Source of the DNA: Zasmidium citrigriseum
Lineage: Eukaryota; Ascomycota; Dothideomycetes; Mycosphaerellales; Mycosphaerellaceae
NCBI GenBank assembly: GCA_002786025.1
Contig: NHNW01000076.1
Location: forward strand, 62,001-126,000
Direction: 5' to 3'
DNA length: 64,000 bases
Positions 54,548 to 64,000 of the stretch are shown here, one piece after another. Each line of letters begins with the position of its first letter. Position 1 is the stretch's first letter. Below the pieces are notes generated by a model, which had not been told where the DNA came from, made no database searches, and saw only the letters and a list, made by a program, of their open reading frames with translations. A program made the translations under genes and the position numbers.

Positions 54548-57500
54548 CTAATCAGGCGGCGTACTAGCCCCAGCACTCCCCTTACTCGCCGGCCTCTTGA
54601 CCTTGGGACTAACCTGCTCCTCCACACTCTTCCTCAATCCCATATCCGCCACCGTACTCCCCGGACTCTGCGGTGCTTTCAAAGGTTCCGGCTCCTCGAC
54701 AAGTTGGTTTGACACGACAGGCGTCTCAACATCTTCGGCATCGAAGGTCGGTTTTGTGGATTTCTTTGATGGAGTGCTGGCTTTGACTTCGCGGACGCTC
54801 TTGGGCGAGCGAGGGGATGTTGGTGCGAGACCGCGGTGGCCGTCGGTGTACGACATCGTTGGCGAGATGGGTGTTGAGGGTGCGGAGCCGTTACTATGTG
54901 AAGACGTAGGGCGGTGGTAGGCTGTTTCCGGTTTCTTGGGCGGAGCAGGGTTCGGGTTGATCAACCTCGCCACGAGGTTTCGTTCGTCGACGGCATCACT
55001 GTCCTCTCCATCCGAGCCTTCAAAGTACGAGTCATCCCACACGGCGCTCTCCTGTCGAGTAAGCTGACTCTTGCGAGAACTGTAAGATCCCTCTGCGCCT
55101 TCCCTAGAGACGGTCAGGTCTTTCAGTTCGTCGCGTGCTTCTCGGGTTTCGCTTTGAGTGCGTGGTTGGATTTGCTTGTCGGTTTGAGCCTCCACTTGCT
55201 CTCCTGTTTCCGGATCGATGGGCGCGTCCATTGGCTTGGCTCGTTCCCTAGCTGGCTCATCTTCGTCTCGTGTCCTGGCGGCGTGCGTGTCTGCGAAGTG
55301 GGTGTCGCAGAGGTGCTTGACGACCGGCCAGCCGTAAGCGTTGGCAAACATACGTCGAACGACCATGTTGTTATGGGCATCTGGCTCCAGACGGACGAGG
55401 ACTTTGCGCCAGCTGAGATCACGATGGTAGGCTCTTGCAATCTTCTCTTCGACTTTCATGCCGCCCGACTCGGTTGAAGAAGCAGTATCTGTGCTTTTGA
55501 TAGAAGCACCAGATGTGCTGGACTTCTGGCTCACTTTGGAGGTACTCTCGTTCGAGCCAAAAGCCATCAGTCTCGTGCCACTTCGCTTGACTGGAGGAGG
55601 CGGAATGTCTTCAGGGTGGTAGACACGGTCATGAAAAATGGTCCGAGATCTTGTGCTTGGGTCTGTGATCCACTGCCTACTAGGCAGCGGAGGATGCAAG
55701 ATATCGCCGGCAGATTCGAAGATTGACGTCTTGGGAGGTGCTTGCAGCTCGCCGTTTGCTGAGCCAGTGAGACTATCACCTCTTGAAGCCGCAGGTCGCT
55801 TTTGAATCTGGCCAGTATGCAAGTGGTGCATATGCGGCCGCATCGTTGGGTTTTGATAGGTGCCTTCATCATTATCCTCGGTCACATTCTCACTGCTCTC
55901 GTCGTCGCCGTGGTACACTGTCTGGGCTCGACGCAAAGCCTTGGTGGTCTTCTTGGACGTCGGAGGTGGCGTCTTCACCTTCTCGGCAGCACGGAAAAAG
56001 TTAAAGAAGCTGTTCCACATTCCGGTGTTCTGGGCGCTCTGCCCTTGGTTACCCTGCTTGGTCGTCGAAGGTGGACTGCTGCTGCTTTGCCGAGACTGCG
56101 TGTCAGTTGGCTCCTCTTCGTAGCTGATGCGGTTGGTCTGTCGCTTGTTGTCCTCGGCGGTCTCATCTTCTGCAGGTTGTGGTACCGCGTCACCGTCTCC
56201 GTGACGCACATGCTCATTCTGTTCGTCTTCCGAGTCCAATGCCTGCTCCGCTCGCACGTTTGGAGGAAGCTGGGAAGCATTGGCGCCAGTCAACTCAGCC
56301 CACCCCCATTCAGCGACCGTACCGATCAGCCCGTTCTCTCGGCGAGCTTTGTCGACTTTGCCTAGACCTCGCCAGTCAAGGAACAAAAGACAGCTCGTAC
56401 GCAAAGGTACGATCCCATCGTTGACCACATTTGAGTAGACCGTTCGGTTACGGAACATCTTCAGAACTTGGTGTGCTGGCCCAGTTGGCAGGATTCGTAG
56501 AAGAGGTTTAGCAGTGGGGTCCTCTTGCTTCTTGTTAGGATCTTCTTTCTGGCTTCCATTGCCAAAGTTCATCATCGCATTCCATCCCTTGCTCGCTATT
56601 GTAGGAGGCCGCCAGGTGAGTCCAAGATCTTGTCCAGTTCGACCGACCAGTCCAAAGTCCAGTGCGAACTTCACGTACATAGGGTTCTCGTTGCTCAGGC
56701 CAAGCATAGGCGATGCCATGCAGATGAAGTTGACAGGCTTGATTTGTTGGAAGAAGGTCGGGCTGTGCTTGTGAATATAGGCAACGGCGTATGTCTGGAT
56801 CAGGCCACCCAAGCTGTGTCCAACAAATGAGATGCTCGTGAACTTGTAGGGCAGGTCCTCGGCCTTCTTGGCCTGGTTCGGCGTGTGTATGCTGCTTCCC
56901 TCATGCGAAGGCATGCCATCTCGCTTGGCTTTGTTGTCAGCACTTGCAAATGTGTCCGTGAACTTGCGAGTAAAGTTCTTCTTGATCGGCAGGAATGGCT
57001 GGTCCGGATAAGTGAAGCGCAGGATGTACTTAGCAAGCCGTTTGCCCAGATATTGGATCCCGTTCTCAGTCTTGACTGCGTTTCCTGGAAAACCTCTGAC
57101 AACAGTCTCCTCCTCGTCGTCATCATCGTCTTCTGGCGGGGCATCATTGTCACGCTCTTCCTGACCACCAGACAACGGTGCTGTAGCAGTCTGGTCCTGA
57201 CTGTTTGACAATTCCTCGTTGAGCTGTTTCGAAGGTCCATCCGATTGAAAGTCCTGGGTCTCGGTCTTTTGCGATTGCTTATAACCCTGCTTCCTTTTCT
57301 TAGCATCTTCTCTAGCCTGAGCAACAGTAGCATCAATGCTCTCCTTCAAAAATAGCATGTCTGCGCCAATGTTGCTGTGGAGACCATGTGTGACGATGAC
57401 CAGATGAACATTTCTCCTTTTACGATCTTTTTTAGGCTTCGACTCCTCCTCCTGCCGCTCGGTGTTCATTGACTTCCTGCTCTTCTTGTCGTCCTCATCA

Positions 57501-58324
57501 TCCCACGAAGGCAATGGCGGCTTGTCCCACAGCGTCTCGGTATCCTCCACGACCAGTCTTACAGCCTTTGAATAGACACCCTCATGCTGTACATGTCCTC
57601 GTCTTCGCGCCTCTTTCTTCTCCCTCTCAGATTGGGCCTCCTTGATCCTTCCGGGCCCTCCATGTCCATGACCTGCAACAGCAGCGAATCCAAAGTCCAA
57701 GCTTCGTTCATCTCTTCCAACGAACACCTCGAAGTCGACCGATGCTGAGTTCGAAAAGAGAATCTGAGACGCAATCTCAACAATCCAAGTAACACTTCCT
57801 TTGTCTGATCCGGCATTTTGGGTGCTCTGCGTACTTCGCCTGCGCCCAAGATGGGCCCCGGTCTCTCTTATTTCCTCAGGCACGAGTAATTTAGCAGACC
57901 AACTCCCTCCAGCCTTGACCATGGGCTCATACTCAGGCACTCCATCTCGTTTCGGATTCTCGACTTTGTGATGGGGGTTGAAGGTGGCAGGATAAGCGGC
58001 GACGTGCAAGGTATAAGGACCATGGACCCAAGCAGCTCGCAGCGGGATAGCGCATGTATTCTTGACTTTGAGGTGCAAATGCGACGGCGTAGGGAGGATG
58101 CGATCGTTGCTCGGGGTATAGGTCAAGGTGTATCGCACGACTTCGCCGACCTTGACGCTGCCGGCCTGGTGGACCAGCAACATCTTGCGAGCCCGATGGA
58201 GCCTTCGCTGCTCCTGGACCTCGCGATCAGGCTGCTCGAAGAACGAGAAGTCGGAACACTTGGGTTGATCGGCGGTCTTGTCTGGTAGCTGCAACAGCTT
58301 GAACAGCCGCGGCTGGAGGAGCAT
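54548..58324 (-). CDS. Large DUF676 (ROG1-type) lipase/serine esterase
   Basis: Alpha/beta-hydrolase of the yeast Rog1 group, monoacylglycerol or phospholipid lipases that act on lipid droplets or mitochondria. One exon encodes 1258 residues, long for the family because of disordered Ser/Pro/Glu-rich inserts and a tail of about 500 residues. The N-terminus (about 40-210) is a conserved beta-rich region (RKMLLVHQAGSVKVGEVVRY). The hydrolase begins with HLVIVTHGLHSN (about residue 305) and has the nucleophile elbow SFVGHSLGGLIQTYA near residue 500, then NFICMASPMLG and NVVNDGIVPLRTS. An insert with PPEDDDDDEEET sits between. No membrane segment is seen. Confidence 0.88.
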   Translation of the reverse strand: MLLQPRLFKLLQLPDKTADQPKCSDFSFFEQPDREVQEQRRLHRARKMLLVHQAGSVKVGEVVRYTLTYTPSNDRILPTPSHLHLKVKNTCAIPLRAAWVHGPYTLHVAAYPATFNPHHKVENPKRDGVPEYEPMVKAGGSWSAKLLVPEEIRETGAHLGRRRSTQSTQNAGSDKGSVTWIVEIASQILFSNSASVDFEVFVGRDERSLDFGFAAVAGHGHGGPGRIKEAQSEREKKEARRRGHVQHEGVYSKAVRLVVEDTETLWDKPPLPSWDDEDDKKSRKSMNTERQEEESKPKKDRKRRNVHLVIVTHGLHSNIGADMLFLKESIDATVAQAREDAKKRKQGYKQSQKTETQDFQSDGPSKQLNEELSNSQDQTATAPLSGGQEERDNDAPPEDDDDDEEETVVRGFPGNAVKTENGIQYLGKRLAKYILRFTYPDQPFLPIKKNFTRKFTDTFASADNKAKRDGMPSHEGSSIHTPNQAKKAEDLPYKFTSISFVGHSLGGLIQTYAVAYIHKHSPTFFQQIKPVNFICMASPMLGLSNENPMYVKFALDFGLVGRTGQDLGLTWRPPTIASKGWNAMMNFGNGSQKEDPNKKQEDPTAKPLLRILPTGPAHQVLKMFRNRTVYSNVVNDGIVPLRTSCLLFLDWRGLGKVDKARRENGLIGTVAEWGWAELTGANASQLPPNVRAEQALDSEDEQNEHVRHGDGDAVPQPAEDETAEDNKRQTNRISYEEEPTDTQSRQSSSSPPSTTKQGNQGQSAQNTGMWNSFFNFFRAAEKVKTPPPTSKKTTKALRRAQTVYHGDDESSENVTEDNDEGTYQNPTMRPHMHHLHTGQIQKRPAASRGDSLTGSANGELQAPPKTSIFESAGDILHPPLPSRQWITDPSTRSRTIFHDRVYHPEDIPPPPVKRSGTRLMAFGSNESTSKVSQKSSTSGASIKSTDTASSTESGGMKVEEKIARAYHRDLSWRKVLVRLEPDAHNNMVVRRMFANAYGWPVVKHLCDTHFADTHAARTRDEDEPARERAKPMDAPIDPETGEQVEAQTDKQIQPRTQSETREARDELKDLTVSREGAEGSYSSRKSQLTRQESAVWDDSYFEGSDGEDSDAVDERNLVARLINPNPAPPKKPETAYHRPTSSHSNGSAPSTPISPTMSYTDGHRGLAPTSPRSPKSVREVKASTPSKKSTKPTFDAEDVETPVVSNQLVEEPEPLKAPQSPGSTVADMGLRKSVEEQVSPKVKRPASKGSAGASTPPD

Positions 58325-59318
58325 TCACTTCACCTCGCGGACGCTAGGGGTTAGTGCCAGATGCTATCGTTGGCGGTGACTCCGAGATGCGGCCATGTCG
58401 AGAGTTGTATATCGGCCTCTCGAAGCAGAGACACATGGACGGAGAAGGTGAAAGAGGATCATCTGGAGCGGTGCAAGCCGGAGCGCGCGTGGCCTGTCAA
58501 CACGACGTCAGGCTCGCGAATAGACTTTTGCCCACGTGCCTTAGGGAGTGCCGGTACTGCGGGTGCTGTTTCTGCCGTTCGTCCTTCTCACTCCTATTCC
58601 TATACACGTACTTCGCATAACTCTCAGTCTGGCCTCGTATCCAACAATGGGGCGCAGCAGTGTCGGCGATGAGAAAGCCGAAAGCGTCTAAATACCGACA
58701 TGAACCGCCAAGTCGATGCCCCTTGACCAGGACGCCGGGACAGCAAGACGGGTCACTGCAGAAGAACGGGGCAAACGACTTCTCCACGATTCGAACATGT
58801 TGAACCAATGCTGGCAAAGAGACGTTGGCGGGCCTGTCGTAAAAGGCGAGAAGTCTTCTTGACGGTGCCCTCAGAGACGACCTCCGTTCTGCTAACCTTG
58901 CTCACGAAAGGAACACAATGGAATTCAATTCCCGTTCGTCCACACGCAACACGCTTTCGACGAGCTTGGGATTTTCCAACCCTTCACGACGTGTCGCTCG
59001 TTGTCTGGTTCAAGAGATCGCATTACGTACTCTCAAGATAACGAGCGGGGAGTGAAATCAACGCCAACGCCGTGTAAGTACAAGTATTCCACCTCTCGAC
59101 AGTGTATGTTAGGTGTAGGCGACTGGAAGATAGCAAAGATCGTGTACGTTAAGTATACACGCCTCGGCATGTTTTTTGGCACCTTTGTCACGACTAAATT
59201 GGGAGGAGCTCCCCAACCAGATTCACATGTTTAAGCTGCGCTCACCTTGACATGCACGAAACAAATATCGCTCAACTCCCCTCTTGCCTGAGATGCTTTT
59301 GCGGTGACACGAGAAGCC
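58325..59318. promoter_or_regulatory. Divergent intergenic region between DUF676 lipase and TML dioxygenase
   Basis: The 994 bases between two divergent starts hold only short open frames (for example 58354-58672) without domains. No RNA gene or repeat is visible. Both promoters must lie here. Confidence 0.45.
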
Positions 59319-61171
59319 ATGTTACCTAGTCTGTCTGCATCTTACAGCGTCTTGCGGTACGGTGTCCTCAATGTACCCATCAATCGCTCTTGCTGACCGC
59401 TTCTAGCCGCGACCTCGGCTCACGATGCCTGAGATGTGCAACCTCACCTGCTCAAGTCAACAGGACGGTGCGGTCACAGCGAGCGAGTCGATGTCTGTCC
59501 ACAACGAATCGAAGATTGGAGCCTTTGGCAGCACCAAATCCACGCCTTGGCCAAGACACGCCTTTTGATCGACTTGGTGGCTCGCCGAAGGCTTTCAAGG
59601 CATCTGCCAAACCGGACCACTTGCTGAATGCGAGATATCGTTCCGTGGGTGCTTGTTCTATCGACATATTCGATAACCATATTGATGCGTCTTAGCACCC
59701 AATCCCTAGATTTGAAGGCGAGGGCATCCCTTCCTTGTCGCTCTTGTTCGAGAACGGCCAGTTGAAGGTACATGATGAGGCAGAGAACCATTCTACAGTA
59801 GTGTATGTTCTAAGTCATCGACTCAGGTCTTTGCTGACTTCATCCAGTCCGAGCCGATGGTTAAGGTAGACCACAATCAATCGACAAGAGTCAATTCGTT
59901 CTGACTGGCCAGGGACAACTGCTCGGATAGCCGCAACACGGATACTGCACAGCGACAGATCAATGTCTTGAAGGTATTAACCTGGCGATTCAGACAGACA
60001 GACCGGTCCCCGCTGACTTCTTCAGGGAGATATCAACACAGACATTGCCAATTGCGACATCGCAGGAGACTATATTACTGTCACTTGTAAGTCTGCCGAT
60101 GATAATACGAGCGCAGAGTCTGACGAGTGTAGTCGGGGATGGCCACAAGAGTAAATTTCCAGTGGCTTCAATACTGAAGCGCAGAGGCTACAAGATGACC
60201 CAGGCTCGATTCGGTATTGCTCCGTGAGTGACGATCGTCCAACGTCGCAGGAAAGACGACTAACATCTTTGAAGCATCACCATCTGGGATGCAGACATTG
60301 CAAAGGCGCCACCTGCTGTTCCCTACTCAGCCATGGTGCACAAAGCCGGCATGGCATCTCTGCTGCACAAGATCGTGAGTTGTCTATCCTACTGGCCGAG
60401 CATTCCCAGGCCGCTGCTGACGACCAACAGCGCACCTGGGGTTTCTGTGTGGTTGAGAACATGCCTGCGACTCCAGAGGCAACCGAAGCCCTCCTTGAGT
60501 CAATAGGTCCGATTCGCAACACGCACTACGGTGCCTTCTACGACTTCACGGCCGACCTTTCGTCAAAGGACACTGCGTATACGAGCGAAGCCCTGGAGCC
60601 ACACACCGACAACACCTACTTCACTGAACCAGCGGGCCTTCAAGCTCTGCACATGATCTCTCACACTGAAGGATCTGGTGGCGAGAGTTCCCTCACCGAT
60701 GGCTTTGGCGCGGCCGTGCAACTCTACGTCGAAGACCGTGAAGCGTACCTGACACTCAGCGAGACAGGCGTGTACGCTCACGCCAGTGGAAATGAAGGAA
60801 TCAGCATACAGCCCTCACAGGCATTCCCAACGCTCTCCCACGATCCAGAACTCGGCTACCTGACCCAAGTCCGCTGGAACAACGCCGACCGAGCCGGCAT
60901 CGCGGCCGACTTCGATTCACTAGATGCCTGGTATGATGCCGCATCGAAATTTGACAAGATTCTCAGCGATCCGAAGAATCAGTACTGGTTCCAATTGAAG
61001 CCTGGTCAAACTCTGCTGTTCGACAATTGGAGGGTGTTGCACGGAAGAGCGGCCTTCACGGGAAAGAGACGGATGTGTGGAGGTTATATTCCAAGGGACG
61101 ATTTTATCTCGAAGTATCGCATGATGTGTATGAGTGCAGAGGATATCAATTTCTCGACTGTCACGGGGTGA
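59319..61171 (+). CDS. Trimethyllysine dioxygenase (carnitine biosynthesis), nine exons
   Basis: Fe(II)/2-oxoglutarate dioxygenase that hydroxylates N6-trimethyllysine, the first step of carnitine synthesis, probably in mitochondria. I join 59319-59356, 59407-59644, 59696-59802, 59848-59865, 59913-59973, 60026-60086, 60133-60223, 60275-60374 and 60431-61171, for 484 residues. Exon 4 is only 18 bases and encodes PSRWL; it restores RWLRDNC, the family block. The N-terminus is an Arg/Ser-rich presequence. The DUF971-like domain (about 90-200) lacks most of the usual Cys ligands after DNC. The TauD domain has the iron motif HTD (296-298), ALEPHTDNTYF, and the distal His in NWRVLHGRAAFTGKRRM (H442). 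Gamma-butyrobetaine dioxygenase is a relative, but RVLHGR.aFTG.R fits trimethyllysine dioxygenase better. Confidence 0.85.
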
Positions 61172-61641
61172 CGAGGGTGCCGGTTCAACAAATCGACGAA
61201 TGAAAGTGATATGACAGCCTTCAATTTTGAGACTTTCCAACTGCTTCTGGAAGTGCCCTGGTGTCAGTCATTTCCGCATTCTGCCGAAAAGAGATCTCAA
61301 CGCAGTGTCAGAAACCAGTCAATGTTCTTTGTCTCGCGGACAAGAGTGTTTATCGATTAGACTCGGCTGCCTGCGGCCGCGGCCCGAAGCGCGTCCGTGC
61401 GTTCCTGCCGAATTCGTGCGCGACTTCCAAAACTCATGCACAACTTCTGCCACCTCACTTCACTTCGACACCAACTTCTTGTCACTCCTTGTTGGGCGGC
61501 TTTTGTGTGATTTCGACGGCGTTGGGCGCTCCATCGGCTGCATTGAGTCGTGTTGCGCGACTCCGCCACCCCGAGTCCATCACTCGCCTCCGACATTGAC
61601 CACCAAGAAACGTCATCTCAAAGAGAGACAACACCCACACC
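61172..61641. other. Intergenic gap before the Trf4-like gene
   Basis: The 470 bases contain the 3' end of the dioxygenase gene and the promoter of the next. I see no gene. Confidence 0.45.
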
Positions 61642-64000
61642 ATGGGCGACTCATATCGCCCGTCGAGGCCGCGCCAGTACGATAGTCATCGTCCAGGCGG
61701 CGACACCGGCTTCAGCTTTTGCGGCGCAGCCGCCGACAGCAATCGCGACCGGCCAGAAGAGCGATTCACGTTCAACCCACCGTCGGGACCCTCTGCGCCC
61801 CGCTTCCCAGCGCAACAGCCACCACCGCGTGCACCACAGTCCAACCGACCCGGCGCGAATAAGAAGCGCGACCGCAACGGTAGGGGTGGGCGTCAAGGTG
61901 GACAGCCATTCCGCCGCGTGCCTAGGCCAGCACATGCACGTGAAATCCTGAGTCACAAAGAGCGCGAGACCACACCCGAGCAGATGGTTGGCATGAGCAA
62001 CGATGGTCAAGCGCGCTTCATAGACAATGCTTCCGATAGCGAGGATGGCGAGGTCGTCGAGGTTGACAGCGACGGCAATGCTCTCAGCCCAGAAGGCGGC
62101 GATGACAAGGGAAGCGATGATGACAACGAGGGTCCAAGCAAGCGTGTCAAGACCGGCGATGGCACGGCAGCGCCTGCTCGTCCACAATGGTCCAACCCTG
62201 ACCCGTATAGTGTCTTGCCTCCTACGGATCTCGGCCTGCAGCCGAAGAAAGACATTGTCAAAGCAATCCGCAAGGCCAAGGTTGACGTCTCGAACCAGAA
62301 GGCTGATACCAACGCCATCAAGGAGAATGCGGACTTCATATCCTTCGATTTTGGCGAAGAGAACGCGGGCGATGATGACGACAATGACGATGAGATGGAC
62401 GAGGAGGTCGCACCATCAGTCGCTCCGCCAGTCGACCTGTGGATGCCCACTGACAGGGAGCTGGCTGAAATGTACAGCGAGCCTCGTGGCACAAAGCGCA
62501 AGCACGTCCCTGAGCAATCATCTCATGCCGGAATTATCGTGTCCGATTGGCAAGAAAATGCCACTGACCCTACTCCCTGGTTGAGGGGCGACAAAGAGTT
62601 CATGGCCAGCAGGGGCTTGGAGTAAGTACTCATTCGCTTCCAATTTTGTCGCAACACTAACAGATATTGAAGTAGGCTACACATGGAGATCGTGGACTTT
62701 TATAACTACGTTCGTCCCCGTTCTCACGAAGAGGACCTACGCCGCGACCTCATCGTTCGCGTGGAGAAAGCTGTGCGTGCCTGGCGCGGTGCAATTGATC
62801 ACGATGTGAAGATTCGACCTTTCGGCTCGTTTGCTTCCGATCTATACCTTCCCACTGGTGACATGGATCTGGTGGCTGTATCTCGACACTTCGAGGAGCA
62901 CGGGACGCCAGCATTCTGTTTGTCGAGGGGCTCCAAGATGAAGCTCGCCCGCCATCTGGAAGTATGGGGAGTTTGTAAGAAGAACACCATGAATCCGGTG
63001 GTCCATGCGAGAGTTCCGATCCTCAAGTTTGTCGACGAGAGAACGGGAATCAGAGTGGACATCTCGTTCGAGAGCGATTCTGGCGTTCGAGCGGTTCGGA
63101 CCTTAAGGGATTGGAAGGCACAATTCCCGGAGATGCCAGCTTTGGTGATGATTATCAAGCAGTTTCTCGCCATGCGTGGTCTGAACGAAGTAGTCAGCGG
63201 CGGCCTTGGTGGCTTCTCCATCATTTGCCTCGTGGTGAGCATGCTGCAGATAATGCCAGAGAACCAGCGAAAGACCAAGGACATGCAGTCGCGCCTCGGC
63301 CAGCTGCTGTGCTGCTTCTTCGACCTCTACGGAAACAAGTTCAACTTGGAAGAAACGGGCATCAGGATGCAACCTCCTGGCTATTTTGACAAGACGGATC
63401 GTAACGCATGCAGGGCGAAGATCAATGCAAAGGGACTTACGATCCTTGATCCGAACAAGGACGACCACGACATCGCTGGCGGCTCCAAACAGGTTAGACA
63501 AGTGTTCTTGTGTTTCCGAGGTGCGATGTACGAGATCCAAAAGGCGATGTCCAGACTGGACAAGACGAATACCAGGAATGAGAGCATTCTGCGCTGCATT
63601 TTGGGCGGCGACTACACCTCTTTCAAGACACAGCGCGATAAGCTGGCGAATCTTGATCGAACGCAGAATCGTCGAATCCAAGCTGACAACTATCCGCCGT
63701 CGCCGCGTCTGGCTCCTCATCGACCTGACCCGCGGGATTTCGACTACCCTCCGTCGCCACGTCTGGCTGCTCGACGTGAAGCGCAAGGCTTCGACTATCC
63801 CCCATCGCCACGTTTGGCTCGCGCGCCCCAGCCCGACTACTATCACCCCCCACCGCCGCCTTCGCAGTATCCGCAGTACCCCTCGCAGCAACCCTGGCAG
63901 CAACCCTCACAACAGATGCCCCGGCCAGCAAGCGGCGGATACTACTATCCGACCCACAATGATCACGCCTTTCAACCGGCAGGAGCGCCGCCGCCTCCAC
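61642..64000 (+). CDS. Trf4/Trf5-type noncanonical poly(A) polymerase (TRAMP), 3' end cut by window
   Basis: Adds short oligo(A) tails to nuclear RNAs for exosome decay, as the catalytic subunit of TRAMP. Exons 61642-62621 and 62676 onward; about 768 residues are visible and the frame is open at the window end. The first 300 residues are disordered, with RG-rich and acidic stretches. The nucleotidyltransferase signature is GSFASDLYLPTGDMDLVAVS (377-396) with catalytic D389 and D391, and the third carboxylate is in GIRVDISFES. LPxxPALVMIIKQFLAMRGLNEV and the PAP-associated domain (LGQLLCCFFDLYGNKFNL) follow. The tail repeats a YPPSPRLA unit and then turns Pro/Gln/Tyr-rich. Intron splicing restores SRGLELHMEIVDFYNYV. 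Confidence 0.92.
63688..63820 (+). repeat. Tandem YPPSPRLA coding repeat in Trf4-like C-terminus
   Basis: Three units of (N/D)-YPPSPRLA start near 63688, 63739 and 63796, spaced about 17-19 codons, with synonymous differences between copies. The SP pairs are possible proline-directed phosphorylation sites, resembling short polymerase-tail-like heptads. Confidence 0.8.

Noticed and set aside
63103..63903. 266-codon minus frame inside the Trf4-like gene
   Set aside because: Shadow of the conserved polymerase core on the plus strand.
1..64000. tRNA, rRNA, CRISPR arrays, bacterial-style operons or origins
   Set aside because: Scanning by eye for tRNA B-box-like GGTTCGANTCC and for regularly spaced repeats found nothing convincing; the sequence is fungal nuclear DNA.

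Overview
The window is nuclear DNA of a filamentous ascomycete (Pezizomycotina, most likely Dothideomycetes; the class is my inference). The evidence is short spliceosomal introns of about 45-110 nt with GTRNGT donors and CTAAC/CTGAC branch sites, a transposon decayed by repeat-induced point mutation (RIP), and fungus-specific families (QutR/QutA regulators, Zn2Cys6 factors, Ish1, Mgm101). Exon boundaries were worked out by hand from splice signals, reading frame and family conservation.

Layout. 1-2895: a RIP-mutated Mutator-like (MULE) transposon whose ancestral reading frame can still be followed because nearly all its stops are TAG/TAA. 3568-7343: a secreted GH47 alpha-1,2-mannosidase and an unrecognised protein. 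7379-21228: a quinate/shikimate utilisation (qut/qa) cluster with repressor qutR, activator qutA, 3-dehydroshikimate dehydratase qutC, an extra Gfo/Idh/MocA dehydrogenase, permease qutD, quinate/shikimate dehydrogenase qutB and the inositol-monophosphatase-like qutG. A fungal transcription factor (22119-24258) borders it. 24494-43604: mainly housekeeping genes (CCDC174-like protein, REEP/Yop1, TANGO2-like NRDE protein, homoserine dehydrogenase, Pex23/dysferlin-domain peroxin), two transporters, an Ish1 stress protein, a pseudokinase-like protein, a MOSC/flavin-reductase/2Fe-2S fusion and a transposase-derived helix-turn-helix protein. 44237-46155: a detached satellite of the quinate pathway, the type II dehydroquinase (qutE) next to an intradiol ring-cleavage dioxygenase. 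46354-64000: a secreted GH43 arabinanase, a WHPDRF coiled-coil protein, biotin protein ligase, a four-exon twin-CX9C cytochrome oxidase assembly protein, Mgm101, a large DUF676 lipase, trimethyllysine dioxygenase in nine exons, and a Trf4/5-type poly(A) polymerase cut by the window end.

How it works together. QutD would import quinate. QutB oxidises quinate to 3-dehydroquinate or shikimate to 3-dehydroshikimate, QutE dehydrates dehydroquinate, and QutC makes protocatechuate. The dioxygenase beside qutE fits further breakdown of a protocatechuate-derived diphenol. QutA and QutR are the known activator/repressor pair; QutR here is an AROM-derived protein that has lost its dehydroquinase active-site histidine. 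A near-match to the QA-1F/QutA binding site lies between the divergent permease and dehydrogenase genes. The strongest leads for something undescribed are the dehydrogenase inserted in the cluster, the satellite pair 23 kb away, and the one-chain MOSC redox fusion.
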